This document shows positions 43,211-50,327 of a DNA stretch of 64,000 nt, piece after piece. Positions within the stretch are counted from its first letter, which is position 1, and every line of letters starts with the position of its first letter. Made by a program: the position numbers and the translations under genes. This stretch comes from Micromonospora musae (lineage in GTDB: Bacteria > Actinomycetota > Actinomycetes > Mycobacteriales > Micromonosporaceae), in contig NZ_RAZT01000007.1 in assembly GCF_003626635.1 (NCBI RefSeq), positions 342,749 through 406,748 on the forward strand, given 5' to 3'. Under the pieces are notes generated by a model. The model saw only the letters and a list, made by a program, of their open reading frames with translations. It was not told where the DNA came from and did not search any database.

Positions 43211-43516
43211 GCGTGCACCTGGACGTATTCGTCGGCGAGGGAGCGGCATCCGAGGCTCCGGGCGTGCACCTGGACGTACTCGCCGGCGGGTGAGAGGCGT
43301 CCGAGGGCCCTGGCGCGCGCCTGGACGTAATCGTCGGCGAGCGAACGGCGCCCGAGGCTCCGGGCGCGCACCTGGACGGACTCGTCGGCGAGCGAACGGC
43401 GCCCGAGGCTCCGGGCGTGCACCTGGACGGACTCGTCGGCGAGCGGGCGGCATCCGAGGCGCCCGGCGCGCACCTGGACGGACTCGTCGGCGAGCGGGCG
43501 GCACCCGAGGCTCCCG
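43211..43516. repeat. Tandem repeat, six copies of a 51-bp unit
   Basis: Six units of exactly 51 bases begin at 43211, 43262, 43313, 43364, 43415 and 43466. Each holds a core close to CACCTGGACG...CTCGTCGGCGAGCG and ends near CCCGAGGCTCC. Copies 4-6 are the most alike. As 51 is a multiple of three, a 17-residue repeat (core LADESVQV) is open on the minus strand. The gap between tatB and mrp (about 695 bases) contains nothing else recognised. Confidence 0.9.
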
Positions 43517-43600
43517 GCTTGCCGGGGCAGCGGCCGCCGCCAAGCGCTGCGGCGGCTCACGGCCCGGGGTTGTGGCGTGCCGCCCGTGCGGGCGCAGTTG

Positions 43601-44749
43601 TCAGCGGCCGGCGGGCTTGAGGCCGAGCGGCTTGCCCAGCAGCGACTCACGCCGGACGGCGAGCCGGTCGGCCACCTGGCCCAGCGCCGCCGCGGCGGGC
43701 GACTCGGGCGCGGCCAGCACGATCGGGTCGCCCGCGTCGCCGGCCTCGCGGACCCGGGTGTCGAGCGGGATCTGACCGAGCAGCGGCACCTGGGCACCGA
43801 TGGTCCGGCTCAGCGACTCGGCGACGGTCTGCCCGCCGCCGGCACCGAAGATCTCCATCCGGGAGCCGTCGGGCAGCTCCAGCCAGGACATGTTCTCGAT
43901 CACACCGACCACCCGCTGGTGGGTCTGCAGCGCGATCGCGCCGGCCCGCTCGGCCACCTCGGCGGCGGCGGCCTGCGGGGTGGTCACCACGAGGATCTCC
44001 GAGTTGGGCAGCAGCTGGGCCAGCGAGATGGCCACGTCGCCGGTGCCCGGCGGCAGGTCGAGCAGGAGCACGTCGAGGTCGCCCCAGTAGACGTCCGCGA
44101 GGAACTGCTGCAACGCCCGGTGCAGCATCGGGCCGCGCCACACCACTGCCGCGTTGCCGGCGGTGAACATGCCGATCGAGATCACCTTCACGCCGTGCGC
44201 CTGCGGCGGCATGATCATGTCTTCCACCCGGGTCGGGCGGCCGTCCGCGCCGAGCATCCGGGGCACCGAGTGACCGTAGATGTCCGCGTCGACGACGCCG
44301 ACGGCGAGCCCCCGCGCGGCCAGCGCCGCCGCCAGGTTGACCGTGACGCTGGACTTGCCGACACCGCCCTTGCCACTGGCCACCGCGTAGACCCGGGTGC
44401 GGGAACCGGGCTGGGCGAACGGGATCACCGGCTCGGCGCTGGCGGCGCCGCCGCGCAGCTTCGCCTGCAGCGACTGGCGCTGCTCGGGGCTCATCACCCC
44501 GAACTCGATCTCCACACCCGTCACGCCGGGCACCGCGGCGACCGCGGCCGTGATGTCCGCGCGCAGCTTGTCCTTGAGCGGGCAACCGGCGACGGTGAGC
44601 AGCAGCTCGACCCGAACCACGCCGTCCGGACCGACCACCGCGGACCGGACCATGTCGAGTTCGGTGATGGGCCGGCGGATCTCCGGGTCGTTGACCGTGG
44701 CCAGGGCGGCCTGGATCGCGTCCTCGACGGTGCTGGCGGGTGCTGACAT
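43601..44749 (-). CDS. mrp: Mrp/NBP35-type iron-sulfur carrier ATPase
   Basis: 382 residues. N-terminal MIP18/DUF59-like domain (about 5-85; ATVNDPEIRRPITELDMV, VAGCPLKDKLRADI), then the ParA-like P-loop domain with deviant Walker A GKGGVGKSSV, DADIYGHSVP and LLDLPPGTGD. Family members carry Fe-S clusters. The CxxC seen in many ApbC/Mrp proteins is replaced by LELPDGS after IENMSW, as I recall for other actinobacterial copies. Likely role in Fe-S cluster transfer. Confidence 0.9.
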   Translation of the reverse strand: MSAPASTVEDAIQAALATVNDPEIRRPITELDMVRSAVVGPDGVVRVELLLTVAGCPLKDKLRADITAAVAAVPGVTGVEIEFGVMSPEQRQSLQAKLRGGAASAEPVIPFAQPGSRTRVYAVASGKGGVGKSSVTVNLAAALAARGLAVGVVDADIYGHSVPRMLGADGRPTRVEDMIMPPQAHGVKVISIGMFTAGNAAVVWRGPMLHRALQQFLADVYWGDLDVLLLDLPPGTGDVAISLAQLLPNSEILVVTTPQAAAAEVAERAGAIALQTHQRVVGVIENMSWLELPDGSRMEIFGAGGGQTVAESLSRTIGAQVPLLGQIPLDTRVREAGDAGDPIVLAAPESPAAAALGQVADRLAVRRESLLGKPLGLKPAGR

Positions 44750-44950
44750 GCCCGCAATGCTACGTCGGCAGTGATCCGTGTCCGCGTCAGCGGGGGGCGG
44801 TGTGAGCGAATCGATGGGCCCCACCGGCCACCCGGCCGGGGGCTGGACGGCCACCCGGCGAAGTGGGACGATCGAGGCGGAACGCCGCTCGCCTGGCCCC
44901 TTGAGGCGCGCGGCGTTCAAGCGTCCGGGGGCGGCACCGCTCGGGCCGCG

Positions 44951-45580
44951 TCACCCGTTCGAATCGTGCCGGGTCGCCGAGCCCTCGCGACGGTCCGGCG
45001 CGAAGTCGCCGTCCAACTCGTCCCGGGGCTCCGCCAGCCCGTCGCTGCCCGCCGGGCGGATCGGTTTCCCCGGTTGACGCCGGTCGAGCCGCTGCCGGCG
45101 CTGGTTCGCCTCGTCCAACTCCTCGGCCAGCCGGGCCAGTTCGGTGCGGACGAAGTCCCGGGTGGCCACCTCGCCCAGCGCGATCCTCAGCGCGGCGATC
45201 TCCCGGGCCAGGTACTCGGTGTCCGCCTTCTGCGCGGTGGCCCGCCGCCGGTCCTCCTCCAGGGCGACCCGGTCCCGGTCCGCCTGCCGGTTCTGCGCCA
45301 GCAGGATGAGCGGAGCCGCGTAGCTGGCCTGCAGCGACAGCACGAGCGTGAGGAAGGTGAAGGTGTACGGGTCGAACTGGACGCTGGGCGGGGCCAGCGT
45401 GTTCCAGCCGAACCAGATCCCGATCACCAACGTCATGTAGACGATGAAGTTCGCGGTGCCCATGCTCCGCGCGATCCCCTCCGACCAGCGGCCGAAGGCC
45501 TCCGGGTCGAAGCGGGGCAGCTTCACGCCCCGTGGCTCACGCGGCTGATCGAGCCGGCCCGCCCGCCGCTGCTCAGCCAT
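44951..45580 (-). CDS. DUF1003 membrane protein
   Basis: 209 residues with two adjacent membrane helices (about 44-62 and 73-93; TLVIGIWFGWNTLAP and FDPYTFTFLTLVLSLQASYAAPLILLAQNRQADRDR, the DUF1003 signature). A long coiled coil (YLAREIAALRIALGEV, ELARLAEELDEANQRRQRL) and an acidic tail follow. Function unknown. Its start overlaps the stop of the upstream MgtE-N/CBS gene by eight bases, so they form an operon. Confidence 0.87.
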   Translation of the reverse strand: MAEQRRAGRLDQPREPRGVKLPRFDPEAFGRWSEGIARSMGTANFIVYMTLVIGIWFGWNTLAPPSVQFDPYTFTFLTLVLSLQASYAAPLILLAQNRQADRDRVALEEDRRRATAQKADTEYLAREIAALRIALGEVATRDFVRTELARLAEELDEANQRRQRLDRRQPGKPIRPAGSDGLAEPRDELDGDFAPDRREGSATRHDSNG

Positions 45581-46853
45581 CGATACCTTCCGGCGTCTCG
45601 GTCGGGGCCGTCATCGCGTCCCGGTCCCGCCAGTCCCGCGGGAGCGAGTGGTCGAGCACGTCGTCGACGGTCACCGCGCCGACGAGCCGACTGTTCTGGT
45701 CGATGACCGGCATGGCGACCAGGTCGTACGTGGCCATCCGGCGGGTTATCTCGGGCAGCGGGGTGGCCGCCTGCAACGGGTCGATGTCGTTGACCACCAC
45801 CCCGCCGAGCAGGTCGGCCGGCGGTTCGCGGAGCAGCCGCTGGAAGTGCACCATGCCCAGGTAGCGCCCGGTGGGCGTGGTCATCGGGGCGCGGGCCACG
45901 AAGACCTGTGCCGCCACCGCGGGCGAGAGTTGGGGCTCACGGATCCGCGCCAGCGCCTCCGCCACGGTGGCGTCCGGCGGCATGATGACCGGCTCGGAGG
46001 TCATCATGCTGCCCGCGGTGCCGGGGCTGTACTTGAGCAGCTGCCGTACCGGGTCGGCCTCGTCGGGCTGCATCAGGTCGAGCAGCACGTCCTGCTCCGG
46101 CGGGGGCAGCTCGTTGAGCAGGTCGGCGGCGTCGTCCGGATCCATCTCCTCCAGCACGTCGGCGGCCCGCTCCCGGTCCAGCGCGGCGAGGATCTCCACC
46201 TGGTCGTGCTCGGGCAGCTCGCTGAGCACGTCGGCCAGCCGCTCGTCGTCGAGGGCGGCGGCGACCTCGTTGCGCCGCGCGTCGGGCAGGTCCTGCAACA
46301 CGTTCGCCAGGTCGGCCGGGCGCATGTCCTCCAGCACGGCGAGCAGGTTCGCCGTACCCCGGGCGTCGGCGATGCCGGTCAGCCCGCGTACCCGTTCCCA
46401 CTCGACCTGGTGCAGGTGACCGCGGCGGGTGAGCCGGCCGGTCTGCTCGCGTACGGCCACCCGGGTGAGGGCCCACTCGCCGCCCCGGCTGCACTCCATC
46501 GCCACGTCCACCACCGCGCCGGCCTGGCCACCCGGGTCGAGCTGCACCCGGCGGTCCAGCAGCTCCTGGAGCACCAGCAGCTCGTTCGGTCGCTTCTCGA
46601 AGCGACGCAGGTTGAGCGTGCCGGTGCCGAGCACGACGGCTTCCGCGTCGATCGAGGTGATCCGGTTGATGGAGAGGAAGATCCGCCGGCGCATCGGCAT
46701 CTCGGCGACCAGACCGACGATCTCCGGCCGCTGGGTCAGCCGGAGCCGGGCCACCGCGTCGCGTACCCGCCCGACCAGGTCGCCGTTCGGATCGAAGACG
46801 GCGACTCCGGCCAGCCGGGCGAGGTAGATGCGGGTCGGCGATGTCACGGCCAC
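45573..46853 (-). CDS. MgtE-N and CBS domain protein without channel domain
   Basis: 426 residues. An N-terminal PRC-barrel-like region (about 8-75; GVAVFDPNGDLVGRVRDAVARL) is followed by MgtE N-terminal helical repeats (about 165-275; LAVLEDMRPADLANVLQDLPDARRNEVAAAL and further copies) and a CBS pair (about 290-410). The transmembrane Mg2+ channel part of MgtE is absent, so it is a cytosolic sensor or regulator rather than a transporter. Upstream member of an operon with DUF1003. A GTG two codons inside is an alternative start. Confidence 0.85.
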   Translation of the reverse strand: MAVTSPTRIYLARLAGVAVFDPNGDLVGRVRDAVARLRLTQRPEIVGLVAEMPMRRRIFLSINRITSIDAEAVVLGTGTLNLRRFEKRPNELLVLQELLDRRVQLDPGGQAGAVVDVAMECSRGGEWALTRVAVREQTGRLTRRGHLHQVEWERVRGLTGIADARGTANLLAVLEDMRPADLANVLQDLPDARRNEVAAALDDERLADVLSELPEHDQVEILAALDRERAADVLEEMDPDDAADLLNELPPPEQDVLLDLMQPDEADPVRQLLKYSPGTAGSMMTSEPVIMPPDATVAEALARIREPQLSPAVAAQVFVARAPMTTPTGRYLGMVHFQRLLREPPADLLGGVVVNDIDPLQAATPLPEITRRMATYDLVAMPVIDQNSRLVGAVTVDDVLDHSLPRDWRDRDAMTAPTETPEGIDG

Positions 46854-46880
46854 CAGCCTAAGCGCCTAGGGTTTACCAGC

Positions 46881-47750
46881 ATGTCGACCTTGTCCTACGA
46901 GATCGTGGACGTCTTCACCGACCGCCCCTTCGCCGGTAACCCGCTCGCCGTGGTGTTCGGTGCCGAAGCCCTGGCCACCGAGCAGATGCAGGCGCTCGCG
47001 CTGGAGTTCAACCTCTCCGAGACGGTCTTCGTGCTGCCGCCCACACAGGCCGGCGCCACCTACCGGGCCCGCATCTTCACCCCGACGGACGAGCTGCCGT
47101 TCGCCGGCCATCCGAGTGTCGGGGCGGCCGTGGTGGCGGCCCGGCGGGGCGTGTTCGGCGTGGGGCAGGTCGCGCAGGAGTGCACGGCCGGCATCATGCC
47201 GATCGACGTCACCGAGACCGGGGCGACGCTCACCGGTGGCGTACCGACCCTCGGCCCCGAGCTGGACCCGGAGCCGCTGCTGGAGATCGCGGGTCTCACC
47301 GTGGCCGACCACGCCGGTCCGGCGCCCCGGGTCGCCGGGTGCGGGCTGGAGTTCCCGTACCTGCCGGTCCATCCTGACGCGGTGGCCCGCGCCCGGGTGA
47401 ACCCGGCGGCGGCGCAGCGGGTCGGTGTGGATCATGTGAGCGTCTTCTCCTGGGACGCGGCGAGCCAAACCGCGCACAGCCGGGTTTTCGTGCCCGGCAT
47501 GGGTGTTCCGGAGGACCCGGCGACCGGGTCGGCGGCGCTGGGCCTCGGGGTGTGGCTGGTGGCCAGCGGTCTGCTCCCCGGCGACGGCCGCTCCAGCTAC
47601 ACCGTCCGGCAGGGCATCGAGATCAACCGCCCCTCCTCGCTCGCCTGCACGGTCACCGCGGCGAACGGCGCGGCGGTGGGGACCACGGTGGCGGGCCAGG
47701 TCGTCCCGGTGGCCCGGGGCGAGATCATGGTGCCGCCGTTCGTCGGCTGA
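46881..47750 (+). CDS. PhzF family isomerase/epimerase-like protein
   Basis: 289 residues, the family length. Conserved points: YEIVDVFTDRPFAGNPLAVVF, the catalytic Glu in LSETVF, TDELPFAGHPSVGAA and the second-domain VPEDPATGSAALGLGVWL and QGIEINRPS. The PhzF fold resembles diaminopimelate epimerase. Outside phenazine clusters the substrate is unknown, and no phenazine genes are near. ATG start, divergent from the MgtE-N/CBS gene with only 27 bases between. Confidence 0.9.
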   Translation: MSTLSYEIVDVFTDRPFAGNPLAVVFGAEALATEQMQALALEFNLSETVFVLPPTQAGATYRARIFTPTDELPFAGHPSVGAAVVAARRGVFGVGQVAQECTAGIMPIDVTETGATLTGGVPTLGPELDPEPLLEIAGLTVADHAGPAPRVAGCGLEFPYLPVHPDAVARARVNPAAAQRVGVDHVSVFSWDAASQTAHSRVFVPGMGVPEDPATGSAALGLGVWLVASGLLPGDGRSSYTVRQGIEINRPSSLACTVTAANGAAVGTTVAGQVVPVARGEIMVPPFVG

Positions 47751-47801
47751 ATCGGTACGTAGGCCGATGCCGGCGCGGGTCGGGTGGGAGAGGATGCCAC
47801 T

Positions 47802-48314
47802 GTGACGGACGAGGACGGGCGGCGCGGCACGCCCCTGGTCGACGAGGTGATCAAGAAGGCTGCGGTGGCCTGGGTGACCGTCGCCGACGAGCCGGCCCGG
47901 GGGCTCTGGTGCGCTCCCCTGGAGGGCGCGCTGCTCGTCGTCAGCGGTCCCGGCGAGCAGGCGGCACCGGGGCTCGCCGAGGCGACCGCGGCGCAGGTCA
48001 CCATGCGGGGCGACCACGGCGGTCGGGTCGTCACCTGGTCGGCCCGCGTCGACCGGCTGCTGCCGGGCAGCGAGGAGTGGGAGACCGTAGCACCGCTGGT
48101 CGCGGCGAAACGGCTGAACGCCTCCGGATCCACCGCCGAGCTGATCCAGCGCTGGGCGGACGAGGGCTGCGCGCTGACGCGGCTCACGCCGGCCGGCGAC
48201 ACCGTCTCCGGGGAGGCGCTGCCCACCGGCTCGCTCGCCGAGCCGCCCCGGGACACCCCCGCCGCCCGAGCCACCCGCAAGCCGTTCCGGCTGCACCGGG
48301 TCCGCCGCCGCTGA
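47802..48314 (+). CDS. Conserved hypothetical protein
   Basis: 170 residues. Begins GTPLVDEVIKKAAVAWVTVADE and continues GLWCAPLEGALLVVSGPGEQ, TMRGDHGGRVVTWSARVDRLLPGSEEWE, LVAAKRLNASGS, IQRWADEGCALTRLTP. The tail is basic. I recall this only as an uncharacterised actinobacterial family, and the shape recalls pyridoxamine-5'-phosphate oxidase-like split barrels weakly. GGGAGAGGA precedes the GTG start. Confidence 0.62.
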   Translation: MTDEDGRRGTPLVDEVIKKAAVAWVTVADEPARGLWCAPLEGALLVVSGPGEQAAPGLAEATAAQVTMRGDHGGRVVTWSARVDRLLPGSEEWETVAPLVAAKRLNASGSTAELIQRWADEGCALTRLTPAGDTVSGEALPTGSLAEPPRDTPAARATRKPFRLHRVRRR

Positions 48315-48346
48315 CCGGTCGCCGACCGTCCACCGGGGCGGTCCCA

Positions 48347-48367
48347 CCGGTCGCCGACGGCGACCGG
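48347..48367. terminator. Short hairpin between convergent genes
   Basis: Nine-base arms CCGGTCGCC and GGCGACCGG with a three-base loop, between the hypothetical gene and the HAD gene that end towards each other. Confidence 0.55.
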
Positions 48368-48375
48368 CGGGGCGG

Positions 48376-49125
48376 TCATCCGGTGGGCTGGCCGGCAGCG
48401 GTGGCCGCGTACCGGGCCGTCGGCGACTCCGCCTGGTCGGTCCCGGGGTCGACCATGGTGAGCACCTCGGCGAGCGAGCCGAGCAGCGGGCCGCGCCAGC
48501 CGAGATCGGCGTTGAAGACCATGTGCTCGGCGAGGTCCGGCGCGGCCAGCCGGGCCGCGGTCAACCCGGCTCGCTCCGCGCCGGTGAGCTCCTGGCTGCC
48601 CCCGTCGCCGACGTAGAGGCACTGGTGCGGGGCGAGCCCGAGCCGGCGGCACGCCGCCAGGTAGAGCTCCGGATCCGGTTTGCAGCGCCCCACCTGCACC
48701 GAGAAGATCCGCACGTCGAGCAGCGGGGCGATCGCCAGGTCCGGCAGGAAGGCCGGCAGCTCGTGGGTGCAGTCACTGATCACACCGGTGCGGAGCCCGA
48801 GCTGGCGCAGCCTGGCCAGCGTCGGCACCGCGTCGGGCCGGAGCCGGGTGTCCGCGCGTACCGCCAGGTGCCGGGACGCCACCGCCGCGCGCACGGCGCC
48901 GTCCGACGGGTGTACGCCGGCCTGCGCGCAGACCCAACGCAGGGTCGCCTCGGCGTTGCCGAGCTGGCCGCTGGCCCGCTGGTAGAACGTCCGGTCCAGT
49001 ACCGCCGTGAAGGTGTCGGGCGGGCAGCCGAGCAGTCGCGCGGTGCCCTGGTGGCCCACGCCGCGCTGGACGGAACGGGTGAGCGTGCCGAAGAAGTCGA
49101 AGAGCACCGCCTGGAACCTGGGCAT
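48376..49125 (-). CDS. HAD family hydrolase
   Basis: 249 residues with the HAD motifs: FDFFGTLTRS (nucleophile Asp), GVISDCTHELP, GRCKPDPELYLAACRRLG and YVGDGGSQELTGAERAG. The cap domain is the small helical type (about 20-90). A phosphatase-like or dehalogenase-like enzyme, substrate unknown. The ATG (MPRFQAVLF) puts the first motif at residue 10 as usual. Confidence 0.88.
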   Translation of the reverse strand: MPRFQAVLFDFFGTLTRSVQRGVGHQGTARLLGCPPDTFTAVLDRTFYQRASGQLGNAEATLRWVCAQAGVHPSDGAVRAAVASRHLAVRADTRLRPDAVPTLARLRQLGLRTGVISDCTHELPAFLPDLAIAPLLDVRIFSVQVGRCKPDPELYLAACRRLGLAPHQCLYVGDGGSQELTGAERAGLTAARLAAPDLAEHMVFNADLGWRGPLLGSLAEVLTMVDPGTDQAESPTARYAATAAGQPTG

Positions 49126-49229
49126 GAGGGAGCGCCTCCGGGCGTGAGGGGGTCGCCGGCGCGGACCGCGTGATAGTAGCGGAGCGCTGACGGTACGTGG
49201 TCGATCGGGTCGTGTGAGGATTGCTCCCC

Positions 49230-50216
49230 GTGTCCCCAGCTCAACACCGCCCGCCGCGCGACCCGATGACCGTCGGGGCGCTCGCGCTCGCCGTGGTCGC
49301 CGTCTCGTCGTCCGCACCCCTCATCGCCTTCGCGGCCGCCCCCGCCCTGGCAGTCGCGTTCTGGCGAAACCTCTTCTCGGTCGCGTTGCTGGGCCCGTTC
49401 TCGGCGACCCGGCGCCGCGCGGAGCTGCGTTCGCTCACCGTCGGCGCCGGCCGGCGGGAGGGCCTCTACTGCGTGCTCTCCGGTGTCGCGCTCGCCGCCC
49501 ACTTCGCGACCTGGATGCCGAGCGCCCAGCTCACCTCGGTCGCCGCGGCGACCGCCCTGGGGGCCACCCAGCCGGTGTGGCAGGGGCTGATCGCCCGTGG
49601 CCAGGGGCGGCGGTTGCCGCCGGTGGTGTGGGCGGGCATCGGGGTCGCGGTCTCCGGCGCGGTGCTCGCCACCGGCGCGGACTTCTCCGCCTCCGGCCGG
49701 GCGTTCGCCGGTGACCTGCTCGCGGTCGCCGGTGGGCTGTTCGCGGCGATCTACACCGCCTTCGGCGAACGGGCCCGGGTCAGCATCAGCACCACCACGT
49801 ACACGACCGTCTGCTACGGGGTGTGCTCGTTGATCCTGCTGGTCGTCTGCCTGGTCGGCGGGGTGCCGGTGACCGGGTTCGACGGCCGCACCTGGCTGGC
49901 CATCCTCGCCCTGGTGGCCGGTGCCCAGCTGCTGGGGCACTCGATGTTCAACTACGCGCTGCGGCGGGTCTCCGCCACCACGGTGAGTGTGCTGATCCTG
50001 CTGGAGGCGCCGGGTGCCGCCCTGCTCGGCTGGGTGTGGCTCGGTCAGCTGCCCCGGACGCTCGCCCTGCCCGGGTTGGCGCTGCTGCTGGCCGGCGTGG
50101 TCGTGGTGGTGCTCGGCGGCGCCCGAGCGGCCCGCCGCGCCACCCCCACCCCCATCCCCGCCGCCCTCCCTCCCGACGCCACCCCCCTCACCGCCCCCGC
50201 CGACGACCGCCGCTGA
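49230..50216 (+). CDS. DMT superfamily (EamA) transporter
   Basis: 328 residues with ten hydrophobic segments in two EamA halves: SSAPLIAFAAAPALAVAFWRNLFSVALLG, THE first-half end ATALGATQPVWQGLIA, and second-half LLGHSMFNYALRRVSATTVSVLILLEAPGAALLGWVWLG. Drug/metabolite transporter of unknown substrate. A GTG after GAGGA was chosen; a TTG three codons upstream is an alternative. The C-terminal tail is Pro-rich. Confidence 0.85.
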   Translation: MSPAQHRPPRDPMTVGALALAVVAVSSSAPLIAFAAAPALAVAFWRNLFSVALLGPFSATRRRAELRSLTVGAGRREGLYCVLSGVALAAHFATWMPSAQLTSVAAATALGATQPVWQGLIARGQGRRLPPVVWAGIGVAVSGAVLATGADFSASGRAFAGDLLAVAGGLFAAIYTAFGERARVSISTTTYTTVCYGVCSLILLVVCLVGGVPVTGFDGRTWLAILALVAGAQLLGHSMFNYALRRVSATTVSVLILLEAPGAALLGWVWLGQLPRTLALPGLALLLAGVVVVVLGGARAARRATPTPIPAALPPDATPLTAPADDRR

Positions 50217-50271
50217 CGGCGGGGCGGGCGCACTTTCTCCGAAAGAGTCGCCATTCCGCCGCCGGAGCGCC

Positions 50272-50288
50272 CACTTTCCGTGAAAGTG
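50272..50288. promoter_or_regulatory. Inverted repeat upstream of the KimA-like gene
   Basis: CACTTTC-CGT-GAAAGTG, a perfect palindrome 40 bases before the chosen start. A shorter CTTTC-TCC-GAAAG lies about 40 bases further upstream. Possible operator. Confidence 0.4.
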
Positions 50289-50327
50289 CGGGAAGGAGAA
50301 GCGCGGCGGGGAGCGGGAAGGCGGGGT

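Noticed and set aside
43211..43516. Tandem repeats considered as a CRISPR array
   Set aside because: Units are contiguous with no unique spacers, repeats are imperfect and 51 bases long, and no cas gene is nearby.
43096..43797. Minus-strand frame carrying the 17-residue repeats as a gene
   Set aside because: It overlaps the mrp 3' end and has no start or ribosome-binding site after it; kept as a repeat and a finding instead of a gene.
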